A stretch of DNA of 58,673 nt, from assembly GCA_023667145.1 (NCBI GenBank), contig JAMPAQ010000001.1:922139-980811 (forward strand), in the 5' to 3' direction. A program made the position numbers and the translations under genes. The notes under the pieces are model-generated. The model made no database searches, had not been told where the DNA came from, and saw nothing but the letters and a program-made list of their open reading frames with translations. Source of the stretch: Pseudoflavonifractor sp. (GTDB lineage: Bacteria; Bacteroidota; Bacteroidia; Bacteroidales; Muribaculaceae). Of the stretch, positions 36,334 through 44,320 are shown in pieces; within the stretch, counting starts at the first letter, position 1; every line of letters starts with the position of its first letter.

Positions 36334-36642
36334 CTATTCACGGAATACACAATTCAATATATTTATCGCCCTACCGATTTTTGTGGGAATAGCGATATTT
36401 ATATATTGGAAATTATGTGAGGTCGAGCAACGCTGATTTGGCAAATTAGATTTGTTTAAGGGGGTAAGCGGAACTGTTGTTTCCAAAGTGGGTAGGACTG
36501 ATTCCTGAATGCAGGTCTCAACATCTTCAAGTTCAACCTCGGAATACCCAATACAGAATCCTGCATTTGGCAGCAATATAAACGTAATCGCTAAGAGTAA
36601 TGTTGTCAGATATGTGCCCATTCGGGTAAAATCCATAGTCAT
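36334..36642 (-). CDS. Small putative exported protein of unknown function
   Basis: This is a 102-aa open frame. Residues 8-32 (MGTYLTTLLLAITFILLPNAGFC) look like a signal peptide with a cysteine near the cleavage site; the rest is short, low in charge and has two further cysteines (C72, C98 by rough count). No family is recognised. It lies 78 bp upstream of the CNNM gene on the same strand. Starts at codons 1, 3 or 8 are all possible. A chance open frame in AT-rich DNA cannot be excluded. Confidence 0.4.
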   Translation of the reverse strand: MTMDFTRMGTYLTTLLLAITFILLPNAGFCIGYSEVELEDVETCIQESVLPTLETTVPLTPLNKSNLPNQRCSTSHNFQYINIAIPTKIGRAINILNCVFRE

Positions 36643-36679
36643 AATTTAACGATTATAACACCTGAATCCCATTGTCTGT

Positions 36680-36708
36680 TTAAGAGGTTGTTTAATAACT
36701 AATGTGAA
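36680..36708. repeat. 29-bp dispersed inverted repeat, right copy
   Basis: Reverse complement of 62-90 with one mismatch (28 of 29). It lies in the 432-bp gene-free gap 36643-37074. Confidence 0.6.
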
Positions 36709-36861
36709 CCACAGTTTAATGGCTCTTTTTGCAGAGGTCATAGCTGCAATAAAGTCTGATGACTTGTCGCAGCGGGACATAACACACGGGGACCAAATGG
36801 GTATGCTTGTCTGTCGTCGCCCGTCACAGGTCGTTGGATAAATGGTTTGCCGTCACGTTTT

Positions 36862-36936
36862 ATTATTATAGTAAGCCGCAGAGTACGCCTTGCGACATAC
36901 CTGCGGCCATAATAATCAACATCGTCTCACGATGTT
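36862..36936 (+). other. Two hairpins in the gap before the S1-domain gene
   Basis: ATTATTAT and GCCGCAG (36862-36881) pair with CTGCGGC and ATAATAAT (36901-36916) with a small internal loop. AACATCGT (36918-36925) pairs with ACGATGTT (36929-36936), followed by TTGTTT, which is terminator-like. The gap 36643-37074 holds no gene I believe in; a 95-codon frame at 36807-37094 has no protein-like features. Confidence 0.4.
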
Positions 36937-36970
36937 TTGTTTATGCGACGCATCCCGGATTTCCACTCGT

Positions 36971-37002
36971 TTTGCGGATATGGCGAAAAATGAGTATTTT
37001 TG
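36971..37002 (+). promoter_or_regulatory. Promoter of the S1-domain gene
   Basis: TTTG (36971-36974), 20 bp and TATTTTTG (36995-37002), both exact. Confidence 0.7.
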
Positions 37003-37074
37003 TTCAATCAAGGCTTGATCAGGCATTGATGGCGGGTTATGATTGTGCAGACCCGCGTAGTTTAACATACGATT

Positions 37075-37905
37075 ATGGAAATTGGAAAATATAACAGGCT
37101 TACGGTAAGCAGGGCGGTGGACTTTGGCGTATATCTGCGTGACGGAGATGGCAATGAGGTGCTTCTGCCGTCACGGTATATCACCGGCGTGCCGCAAGAG
37201 GGCGACGAGATGGACGTGTTTGTATACACCGACTCGGAGGATCGCCCCGTGGCAACCACTGAGCAGCCGCTTATAGAGGTAGGGTGCTTTGCCCTCCTGC
37301 GTGCCCGGCAGGTCAACAATATAGGGGCATTTCTCGACTGGGGATTGCCAAAAGACCTGCTTGTGCCTTTCAGTGAGCAGAAAGTGCGTATGCAGCCGGG
37401 ACGGAGTTACATCGTTTACGCCTACCTTGACCATGCTACCCGACGTGTGGTAGCCTCGGCCAAGATAGAGAAGTTTGTCGGCAACAAGATTGCCCGGTAC
37501 AAGCGCGGTGAAACCGTGACGGCGATGGTGTATCATAAGGCTGACATAGGTTATAAGGTGATTGTCGATAATCTTTATCAGGGAATCATCTACTACAACG
37601 AGACATTCCGCGACCTCAGCGTCGGGGAGGAGCTGACGGCCTACGTCAAGTCGGTGCGTGATGACAACAAGATTGACCTCACGTTGTCAGGGTATGCCGG
37701 TGACCGTATCGGGCGGTTGTCAAGCTCCGTGATGGAGGCGTTGGAGGCGGCCGGAGGTAGCCTCAATATGGGCGACGGCTCCTCGCCCGAGGAGATAAAG
37801 GCCAGGTTTGAGTGCAGCAAGAAAGACTTCAAGAAGGCTGTCGGTCACCTGTTGAAGGAGGGCAAGATTACCGCCACCAAGGACCGTATAGCGCTTAAAG
37901 GCTGA
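37075..37905 (+). CDS. CvfB/YitL-like S1 RNA-binding protein
   Basis: This is a 276-aa cytoplasmic protein with three consecutive S1-type OB folds and a C-terminal winged helix, the layout of CvfB. The first fold begins at NRLTVSRAVDFGVYLRDGDG, the second at RQVNNIGAFLDWGLPKDLLVPFSEQ, the third at KADIGYKVIVDNLYQGIIYYNE. The winged helix is at about 205-276 (PEEIKARFECSKKDFKKAVGHLLKEGKI). CvfB proteins bind RNA and affect virulence gene expression in staphylococci; the role here is unknown. It has a strong promoter of its own and lies upstream of the lipid A genes. Confidence 0.88.
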   Translation: MEIGKYNRLTVSRAVDFGVYLRDGDGNEVLLPSRYITGVPQEGDEMDVFVYTDSEDRPVATTEQPLIEVGCFALLRARQVNNIGAFLDWGLPKDLLVPFSEQKVRMQPGRSYIVYAYLDHATRRVVASAKIEKFVGNKIARYKRGETVTAMVYHKADIGYKVIVDNLYQGIIYYNETFRDLSVGEELTAYVKSVRDDNKIDLTLSGYAGDRIGRLSSSVMEALEAAGGSLNMGDGSSPEEIKARFECSKKDFKKAVGHLLKEGKITATKDRIALKG

Positions 37906-37944
37906 TTTTGGTGTGGTAAGGGACTCTATGTGAAAAATTTTTCG

Positions 37945-37952
37945 CACCTTTG
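37945..37952 (+). promoter_or_regulatory. Possible -7 element of lpxD
   Basis: CACCTTTG differs from TAnnTTTG by one base, 46 bp before the lpxD ATG. No -33 is evident at 19-21 bp. It would exclude the GTG at 37930 as the lpxD start. Confidence 0.3.
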
Positions 37953-37998
37953 TATTGTCAATCCATTAACTCGATTTGTTAACTCATTTATTAGACAA

Positions 37999-39024
37999 AT
38001 GGAATTTTCAGCCGACAATATAGCTGCTTTGACGGGTGGAACCGTCATCGGTGATGGCTCGGTCACAGTCAATACCTTTGCGAAGATAGAGGAGGGGCAT
38101 GAGGGTGCCATATCTTTTTTGGCCAACCCGAAGTATACCCATCACATATACACGACACGCTCGTCTATCGTGCTCGTGAGACGCGATTTTGTCCCCGAGC
38201 ATGATGTCACGGCAACCTTGATTGCCGTGGACGACCCTTACACTACAATCGCCTCGCTGCTTGACATGGTGTCGAAGATGACAGCCGCGCATCCATCGGG
38301 CATCGAGCAGCCGAGCTATGTGGCTGATGGTGTCGTCATTCCTGACGGCGCGTATGTCGGAGCTTTTGCTTATATAGCCAAGGGGGTTACCCTTGGCCAC
38401 AATGTCAAGATTTATCCGCAGGTATATATCGGTGAGAACGTGACAGTCGGTGATGACTGTGTGATATATCCCGGTGTCAAGGTCTATCATGGTTGCCGCA
38501 TAGGCAACCGCTGTGTGCTGCACGCCGGTGTGGTTGTCGGCAGTGACGGGTTTGGTTTCGCTCCCGATAAGGATGGTTACAAGAAGATACCGCAGATAGG
38601 AAACGTGGAGATAGCCGATGATGTGGAGATCGGGGCCAACACGACGGTCGACCGTGCAACCATGGGCAGCACGCGTATAGGGCGCGGTGTCAAGCTCGAC
38701 AATCTCGTGCAAGTGGCCCACAACGTCGAGATTGGAGCAAACACGGTGATGGCATCTCAAGCCGGTATCGCCGGGTCGACCAAGATAGGAGAGTGGTGTA
38801 TGGTCGGCGGTCAGGTAGGATTTGCCGGGCATATCAGGATAGGTGATCGGGTATCGGTAGGCGCTCAGTCGGGAGTGCCCGGTGATGTTGACGACGATAG
38901 CCGCATCATGGGTTATCCGGCTGTCGGTGTCCGCGATTTCCAACGTCAGTCAGTCTACGTGAAGCACCTCGGTGACCTCACCCGTCAGGTACGGGATCTT
39001 GATAAGAAGATAAACGGAAAATAA
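37999..39024 (+). CDS. lpxD: UDP-3-O-(3-hydroxyacyl)glucosamine N-acyltransferase
   Basis: LpxD adds the second 3-hydroxyacyl chain, from acyl-ACP, to UDP-3-acyl-glucosamine in lipid A synthesis. The N-terminal uridine-binding domain (about 1-100, [20 protein letters not shown]) is followed by hexapeptide repeats of the left-handed beta helix; the catalytic histidine is in [18 protein letters not shown]-terminal helix ([16 protein letters not shown]) binds ACP. The ATG at 37999 is chosen over an in-frame GTG at 37930 because the standard N-terminus starts there. The length is 341 aa. lpxC-fabZ follows after 23 bp. Confidence 0.96.
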   Translation: MEFSADNIAALTGGTVIGDGSVTVNTFAKIEEGHEGAISFLANPKYTHHIYTTRSSIVLVRRDFVPEHDVTATLIAVDDPYTTIASLLDMVSKMTAAHPSGIEQPSYVADGVVIPDGAYVGAFAYIAKGVTLGHNVKIYPQVYIGENVTVGDDCVIYPGVKVYHGCRIGNRCVLHAGVVVGSDGFGFAPDKDGYKKIPQIGNVEIADDVEIGANTTVDRATMGSTRIGRGVKLDNLVQVAHNVEIGANTVMASQAGIAGSTKIGEWCMVGGQVGFAGHIRIGDRVSVGAQSGVPGDVDDDSRIMGYPAVGVRDFQRQSVYVKHLGDLTRQVRDLDKKINGK

Positions 39025-39047
39025 TAATTATCACATCATACGACAAG

Positions 39048-40433
39048 ATGAAACAACGTACATTAAAAGATTCCTTTACCGTCAAGGGTAAGGGGTTGCA
39101 TACCGGGATGGAGATTGAGGCATGTTTCAATCCCGCTCCCGAGAACACCGGTTATAAGTTCCAACGTCTGGATCTCGAAGGGAAGCCCACAATCGACGCG
39201 TTGGCCGAGCATGTAGTCTCGACACAGCGCGGCACGGTGATCGGCAAGGGCGATGTCACCGTCAGCACCGTGGAACACGCTCTTGCCGCGCTATATGCTG
39301 CCGGCATCGACAACTGCCTCATCACCCTCAACGGCCCCGAGGTACCTATACTTGACGGAAGTGCCCGCGAGTACTGCGAGAAAATTGCCGAGGTCGGTGT
39401 TGAGGAACAGAAAGCCGACAAGGATTTCTATATAGTCAAGCAGAAGATAGAGGTGCGTGATGACACGACCGGCTCCTCCATAGTGGTGCTTCCCGATGAC
39501 GAGTTCAGCATCGAGACCAAGGTTGCCTTTGATTCGCCGGTACTCCGCAACCAGTTTGCCACACTTGAGAATCTCGAGGATTTTGGCAAGGAGATAGCGT
39601 CAAGCCGCACGTTTGTATTCGTCCGCGAGATAGAGCCGCTTGTAAAGGGCAACCTTATCAAGGGTGGTGACCTCGACAACGCGATAGTCATCTACGACTC
39701 CCCTTTGTCGCAGGATGAACTCGACCATATAGCCGACCTCATGAATGCTCCCCATAAGAATGTGACTGAGTTTGGATATATCAATGAGGCCCCGCTGTTC
39801 GCCGACAACGAGCCAGCCCGTCATAAACTGATGGATGTACTCGGCGACATCGCGCTTATCGGACGCCCCCTGAAGGGCAAGATTATAGCCACACGTCCGG
39901 GTCACTCAATCAACACGACCTTTGCCAAGAAGATACGTAAGGAGATAAAGTGTCAGGAGTTGCAGGCTCCGGTTTACAACCCCTCGGCTGAACCCATTAT
40001 GGACAACAACCGCATACGTGAACTTCTCCCTCACCGATATCCGTTCCTGCTTGTGGACAAGGTGATAGAGAAAGGTGACAATTATATAGTCGGAGTAAAG
40101 AATGTGACCACCAACGAGCCGTTTTTCCAAGGGCATTTTCCCCAGGAGCCTGTCATGCCCGGTGTGCTTCAGGTCGAGGCGATGGCACAGACCGGCGGTC
40201 TGCTCGTGTTGAGTACGGTCGATGACCCCGAGAAATATTCCACATACTTCATGAAGATTGACAATGTCAAGTTTCGTCAGAAGGTGGTGCCCGGTGATAC
40301 ATTGATATTCCATCTGTCGTTCATGACCGAGCTGCGGCGCGGGTGTGCCGTCATGAAGGGTTATGCCTTCGTTGGTGAGAAGATTGTCAGCGAGTGTGAG
40401 TTTATGGCACAGATCATCAAGAACAAAGAGTAG
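39048..40433 (+). CDS. lpxC-fabZ: Bifunctional UDP-3-O-acyl-GlcNAc deacetylase / 3-hydroxyacyl-ACP dehydratase
   Basis: This is a natural fusion typical of Bacteroidetes. The N-terminal half (about 1-300) is LpxC, the zinc deacetylase and committed step of lipid A synthesis, with VSTVEHALAALYAAGIDN, GPEVPILDGSA and the late zinc ligands in HKLMDVLGDIALIG. The C-terminal half (about 318-461) is the hotdog-fold FabZ dehydratase, with LLPHRYPFLLVDKV and the active site GHFPQEPVMPGVLQVEAMAQ. Fusing the two links hydroxyacyl-ACP use by lipid A synthesis with its use in fatty acid elongation. It sits between lpxD and lpxA, with gaps of 23 and 20 bp. Confidence 0.97.
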   Translation: MKQRTLKDSFTVKGKGLHTGMEIEACFNPAPENTGYKFQRLDLEGKPTIDALAEHVVSTQRGTVIGKGDVTVSTVEHALAALYAAGIDNCLITLNGPEVPILDGSAREYCEKIAEVGVEEQKADKDFYIVKQKIEVRDDTTGSSIVVLPDDEFSIETKVAFDSPVLRNQFATLENLEDFGKEIASSRTFVFVREIEPLVKGNLIKGGDLDNAIVIYDSPLSQDELDHIADLMNAPHKNVTEFGYINEAPLFADNEPARHKLMDVLGDIALIGRPLKGKIIATRPGHSINTTFAKKIRKEIKCQELQAPVYNPSAEPIMDNNRIRELLPHRYPFLLVDKVIEKGDNYIVGVKNVTTNEPFFQGHFPQEPVMPGVLQVEAMAQTGGLLVLSTVDDPEKYSTYFMKIDNVKFRQKVVPGDTLIFHLSFMTELRRGCAVMKGYAFVGEKIVSECEFMAQIIKNKE

Positions 40434-40453
40434 TACAATTAAAATCGGTATAT

Positions 40454-41230
40454 ATGAAACAACCGTTAGCGTATGTGCATCCTGCCGCCAAGATTGCGTC
40501 AAATGTTGTCATCGACCCGTTTGTGACCATAGACCAGAACGTTGAGATTGGCGAGGGTACGCGTATCGGAAGCAACGTGACCATCATGGAGGGTGCGCGT
40601 ATCGGCAGGAACTGCGTTATATTTCCCGGTGCCGTGATTGGTGCCATACCGCAGGACTTGAAATTCCGTGGGGAGGAGACCGTGGCCATCATCGGTGACA
40701 ATACGACAATCCGTGAGTGTGTCACTGTCAATCGCGGCACTGCGGCCAAGGGTAAGACCGTTGTGGGAAGCAATTGCCTGATTATGGCATACTCGCACGT
40801 GGCTCATGATTGTGTGATAGGGGATAATGTCATTATCTCAAATGCGACACAGATTGCCGGTGAGGTTGTGGTTGACAACCATGCCGTAATCGGTGGCGGG
40901 ACACTGATACACCAGTTCTGCCATATCGGTCCTCATGTCATGATACAGGGTGGGGCGCTTGTCAACAAGGATATCCCGCCGTATGTCAAGGCAGCGCGTG
41001 AGCCGATAGCCTATGCCGGAATAAACTCCATCGGATTGCGTCGTCGTAACTTCACCAATGAGCAGATACGTGACATCCAGGAGATATACCGTTACCTCTA
41101 CCTGTCAGGACTCAACAACACCGATGCCGTCGAGCGCATTGAGGCTGAGCTTCCCGCCACCAAGGAGCGTGACGAGATTATCCTGTTTGTACGCAATTCA
41201 AAGCGCGGTATCATCCGTGGATATGTGTAA
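40454..41230 (+). CDS. lpxA: UDP-N-acetylglucosamine O-acyltransferase
   Basis: LpxA transfers 3-hydroxyacyl from ACP to UDP-GlcNAc, the first step of lipid A synthesis. It is a left-handed beta-helix trimer; the catalytic histidine is in AYSHVAHDCVIGDNVIISN, and GGGTLIHQFCHIGPHVMIQGG follows. The C-terminal helical domain (GLRRRNFTNEQIRDIQEIYR) is standard. The length is 258 aa. It is the last gene of the lpxD-lpxC/fabZ-lpxA unit and is followed by a long terminator. Confidence 0.97.
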   Translation: MKQPLAYVHPAAKIASNVVIDPFVTIDQNVEIGEGTRIGSNVTIMEGARIGRNCVIFPGAVIGAIPQDLKFRGEETVAIIGDNTTIRECVTVNRGTAAKGKTVVGSNCLIMAYSHVAHDCVIGDNVIISNATQIAGEVVVDNHAVIGGGTLIHQFCHIGPHVMIQGGALVNKDIPPYVKAAREPIAYAGINSIGLRRRNFTNEQIRDIQEIYRYLYLSGLNNTDAVERIEAELPATKERDEIILFVRNSKRGIIRGYV

Positions 41231-41252
41231 CTGAAATATCCCGACATATATA

Positions 41253-41297
41253 ACACAGTGACGGTCAATGCTTCTCAGGCATTGACCGTCACTGTGT
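41253..41297. terminator. Bidirectional terminator between lpxA and the DUF3127 gene
   Basis: A perfect 19-bp stem (ACACAGTGACGGTCAATGC with its complement) around a 7-nt loop lies between convergent genes. Confidence 0.8.
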
Positions 41298-41328
41298 CTA
41301 TCGGCAGGGGATTGTGGACGCTGACCGA

Positions 41329-41694
41329 TCAGAAGGGCAGGTCGTCATTCTCGGCGCTGCCCATCGAGGGGGGGGGAGGGAATGAGCCGGGGAAATCCTG
41401 TTCGGGCGCCTGCTGGGTGGTAGCAGCACCCTCTTTCTCGGCTTTCCAACCGCGTATGTCGGTGTACCAACGACCGTTAAACTCGCGGCTCTCTATGTCA
41501 AAGCTCAACGTGATGACATCACCGATGTTGAGGGGAAACTGGTCAACACGGTCTCCAAAGAAGTTGAAAAACACCTTCTTGGGATATGTCTCAAGCGTCT
41601 CAAGCACATATTCACGTTTCTTCCAAGCGTTACCGGCCTTGGAGGTTCCTGAAACCTCAGGCAACGCCACGATTATCTTACCTTTTACTTCCAT
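41329..41694 (-). CDS. DUF3127 protein with SSB-like acidic C-terminal tip
   Basis: This is a 121-aa cytoplasmic protein. The first ~85 residues (MEVKGKIIVALPEVSGTSKAG, KKREYVLETLETYPKKVFFNFFG, SFDIESREFNGRWYTDIRGW) match DUF3127, an OB-fold-like family of Bacteroidetes often described as single-strand DNA-binding. A low-complexity linker rich in Gln, Pro and Ser leads to the last residues ENDDLPF, which resemble the DDDIPF tip by which SSB recruits repair and replication proteins. Within the linker a run of nine C on the coding strand (41368-41376) encodes Pro-Pro-Pro; gain or loss of one base would remove the tip. The gene is monocistronic with its own promoter. Confidence 0.82.
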   Translation of the reverse strand: MEVKGKIIVALPEVSGTSKAGNAWKKREYVLETLETYPKKVFFNFFGDRVDQFPLNIGDVITLSFDIESREFNGRWYTDIRGWKAEKEGAATTQQAPEQDFPGSFPPPPSMGSAENDDLPF

Positions 41695-41722
41695 TGGTTT
41701 TTTATGTATAACTTATTTTCTA

Positions 41723-41755
41723 CAAAGATAGCGATTATTGGCGAACTTGCACAAG
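41723..41755 (-). promoter_or_regulatory. Promoter of the DUF3127 gene
   Basis: On the minus strand CTTG (41752-41755), 21 bp and an exact TATCTTTG (41723-41730). It lies between the two minus-strand genes, so DUF3127 need not depend on the upstream glycosyl hydrolase gene. Confidence 0.6.
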
Positions 41756-41757
41756 CC

Positions 41758-43446
41758 TTATTTTATAAACTTCCCGACCTTTGATGAGCCGTCGGTATAC
41801 ATCACCCGGGCTACGTATACCCCCGAGGCGGTATTACTACAGTCAACGGTCGCCTGACGGTCACCAATCTTATGCGATGAGACCTTTGGGCCTGAAAAGG
41901 TGTAGATCTCAACTCGGTCAATGGTCTTAGCCCCGGATATCATGAGCGACCCTTGATGATAATAGAAATATTCAGGAATGTCAAGGGTCTCCACGCCTGT
42001 CTTAGTGATGCTTGGCTCGCTCTCGCGGTAATAGGTGTCAAACGCCGTGATTGCAAACTGCAATCCGTTGTCGGTGGGAGAGGGGTAGAAAAATTCATGC
42101 CCGTCGGTCTTGGCACACACGACATAATTGCTGTCTGATATGTCGACTCCACGCCCGTCAGAGAGGTATATGGAGTAATATCTTACCGGCGTACCCTCGG
42201 GCGAGGGAAATGGCGGATCCCAGGTGATGAGATAACCGCTGCCCGTATGCTCGGCATTGACATTGATCGGGGGATTGGGTGCATAATCATATAGGTCATT
42301 CTTAGGATGGATGTGTGACGGATAGAGGAAGTAGTCGTCACGCAACAAGTCCCTTAGGTCGCTCTCCTCCTCGCCATTGCCAAAGAGCGAGGACATCCCG
42401 TACAAGGCTATACCTAATGCTCTGTCGGTGTCGCGTATTGATTCTATCTGCCCGGTGATATCGGTGGGTGTGACATCCTGATTCGCAAGCCTCTCTACCG
42501 ACAGACCTGCCACAACGGCATCAGGCATCCTCTCAATCCACGCCGCGAGGTTTCGGGAAAAGCCCTCGCTCTCGCCGTGAAACATGCGGGGTGACAGATA
42601 GTCAATATACCTGTTGTCAATCCATAGACCCGGATTCTGATACGTGTGATTATAGGTGCTTTGGCTGTCATAGCCGAATATCGGCTTGTAGACTCCGAGG
42701 GTCGTGACGCCTATGCGGGTGTCGGGAGACACCTCTGACACCATATCGGCAAATTCGGCAATGAAGTCGGTCATGTTGGCGCGTCTCCACTCCTCCTTGG
42801 AGAGGTAGTATGGGTTGTGTTCGTAATAACTATCGTCATCGGCAAACAGGCTGCCCGAGTAACATCCGGCGTCGAGATTTATGCCGTCGAGGCGGTAGCG
42901 GGACAGCAATTCGCGGTAGCTTGCGACAATCAGCCCCCGCGCCTCAGGAATGCCCGGGTCGAGGTATACAGTGCCGTTGAATGTCACGCATAACCCGGGA
43001 TGGGTCGAGGAGATATGTCCTACCTTGTTGAGGGCATATCGGTTGACGTCGGCAGTGTATCCTTGGTTGAACGGCGTTAGCCACGCATGACACTCCATGT
43101 GGCGGCGATGACACTCGTCGATGACAAATTCCATCACGTCGTATCCCGCAGTCTTTGCACCATCGCCTGTGAGCATACTCATTGTCGGATAATATGACGA
43201 AGTCCAAGCGACACCACCCCTGCACTGCAACTGGATATAGACGGTATTGAAGTTGGCGTTGTCGAGTTGGTCGAGCAAGTCAGTAAGCGCCTTTTTCTGC
43301 TCTGCCTCTCCATATAGGCCACGTGGCCAGTCGCGGCCACCGTCAGTTGTTATCCAGGCGGCACGTGTCTCATATTTCGGGTGGGTAGCCCCATGTGACG
43401 ACAGGGCCGACACGACGATTAGTGCAATGACTGGAAATACTCTCAT
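41758..43446 (-). CDS. Exported family 10 glycosylhydrolase-like protein (DUF187/GHL10)
   Basis: This is a 562-aa exported protein with signal peptide (MRVFPVIALIVVSALSSHG). The TIM-barrel of the GHL10/DUF187 family covers about 25-370: ETRAAWITTDGGRDWP, NFNTVYIQLQCRGGVAWTSSYYP, CHAWLTPFNQGY and YRLDGINLDAGCYSGS. A fibronectin-like segment follows (about 385-490). The last ~70 residues (IDRVEIYTFSGPKVSSHK ... SGVYVARVMYTDGSSKVGKF) form a type IX secretion-like sorting tail. Members act on cell-wall or other glycans, but the substrate here is unknown. It diverges from the DUF695 gene. Confidence 0.85.
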   Translation of the reverse strand: MRVFPVIALIVVSALSSHGATHPKYETRAAWITTDGGRDWPRGLYGEAEQKKALTDLLDQLDNANFNTVYIQLQCRGGVAWTSSYYPTMSMLTGDGAKTAGYDVMEFVIDECHRRHMECHAWLTPFNQGYTADVNRYALNKVGHISSTHPGLCVTFNGTVYLDPGIPEARGLIVASYRELLSRYRLDGINLDAGCYSGSLFADDDSYYEHNPYYLSKEEWRRANMTDFIAEFADMVSEVSPDTRIGVTTLGVYKPIFGYDSQSTYNHTYQNPGLWIDNRYIDYLSPRMFHGESEGFSRNLAAWIERMPDAVVAGLSVERLANQDVTPTDITGQIESIRDTDRALGIALYGMSSLFGNGEEESDLRDLLRDDYFLYPSHIHPKNDLYDYAPNPPINVNAEHTGSGYLITWDPPFPSPEGTPVRYYSIYLSDGRGVDISDSNYVVCAKTDGHEFFYPSPTDNGLQFAITAFDTYYRESEPSITKTGVETLDIPEYFYYHQGSLMISGAKTIDRVEIYTFSGPKVSSHKIGDRQATVDCSNTASGVYVARVMYTDGSSKVGKFIK

Positions 43447-43500
43447 ACCGCTTAAATTTACTGCTAATGTAACAAATTAGCGTGTTATTGCCAAATAACA

Positions 43501-43531
43501 TGGGCTTAGTAGAAGTTTTTTAGTAATTTTG
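43501..43531 (+). promoter_or_regulatory. Promoter of the DUF695 gene
   Basis: Exact -7 element TAATTTTG (43524-43531) with a weak -33 TGGG (43501-43504), 19-bp spacing. Confidence 0.45.
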
Positions 43532-43582
43532 GGGATGAACAGATGAGTGGGTCGCTTGGCGGCTCCTGATCATTTAGCGGAT

Positions 43583-44023
43583 ATGAAGATAAGTTCAGAT
43601 TGGTGGACGTCACCTACAGAGAGCGAGTCAGGCCGTCTCATTATGGTCACGGGACGCCGTGGTCTCGAAAATGTGATAGCCTCGGGAAAGTATGATGTGC
43701 GCGTGGAGATCACATGGCGCTATCAAGGAGACAGGACTGGTATGCCCGACATGCCTACCTCGACTTTGATGGAGGCCGTGAATGACGCGCTCGAGCAGAC
43801 ATTCAAGAAAGACCCGGTGGCCATCGTCACCGGGATATACACCGGCGATGACGAGCGCAACTGGATATTGTACACTAAAAACCAGCATATATTCAACCGC
43901 CGTCTCAACGAGGCTCTCGCTCCGTTTGACCTGCTGCCGATAACGATTTATGCCGAGAATGACCCGGATTGGAATGAATATCGGGAGATGTGTGACCTCG
44001 CCGAGGTGATGGACGGAGAGTGA
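43583..44023 (+). CDS. DUF695 domain protein
   Basis: This is a 146-aa soluble protein matching DUF695 along its length: an opening WWTSPTESESGRLIMVTGRRG, the central TGIYTGDDERNWILYTKN and the closing LPITIYAENDPDWNEYREM are the conserved blocks. The biochemical function of the family is not known. The frame extends back to a GTG at 43547, but the ATG at 43583 gives the usual N-terminus. A small membrane protein gene follows 30 bp downstream on the same strand. Confidence 0.75.
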   Translation: MKISSDWWTSPTESESGRLIMVTGRRGLENVIASGKYDVRVEITWRYQGDRTGMPDMPTSTLMEAVNDALEQTFKKDPVAIVTGIYTGDDERNWILYTKNQHIFNRRLNEALAPFDLLPITIYAENDPDWNEYREMCDLAEVMDGE

Positions 44024-44053
44024 GGACGATTGTAATATGTAAACGATAAGGGT

Positions 44054-44260
44054 ATGGGAAGTATCTGGATATGGATTTTAATCGCCATAGTGTTTGGCGT
44101 GATGTGTGGTTGGCTGTTTACATGCGTTACACGCAAGGATGTGGATAATGGTGATGAGATGGAGGCTTCGGCATCGGGAAACCTGATACTGAACATCTGC
44201 TTGTTCAGCGTCATCGGATTTCTTATAATGTGGCTGCTCGGGGCTATAATCGGTTGGTGA
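44054..44260 (+). CDS. Small two-helix membrane protein of unknown function
   Basis: This is a 68-aa protein with two hydrophobic helices, about residues 4-24 (IWIWILIAIVFGVMCGWLF) and 44-66 (LILNICLFSVIGFLIMWLLGAII), joined by an acidic loop (RKDVDNGDEMEAS). No family is recognised. It is probably cotranscribed with the DUF695 gene 30 bp upstream. Confidence 0.6.
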   Translation: MGSIWIWILIAIVFGVMCGWLFTCVTRKDVDNGDEMEASASGNLILNICLFSVIGFLIMWLLGAIIGW

Positions 44261-44320
44261 CCATCATCGGGCATCATTGACGGACTCATCTCATCGGCAC
44301 GGAACGGTTACGGGCGCGGG

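Noticed and set aside
36807..37094. 95-codon plus-strand open frame before the S1-domain gene
   Set aside because: It overlaps the promoter and start of a well-supported gene in another frame and has no protein-like features.
37930..37998. GTG start extending LpxD by 23 codons
   Set aside because: It lies upstream of the possible -7 element and is not part of the conserved LpxD N-terminus.
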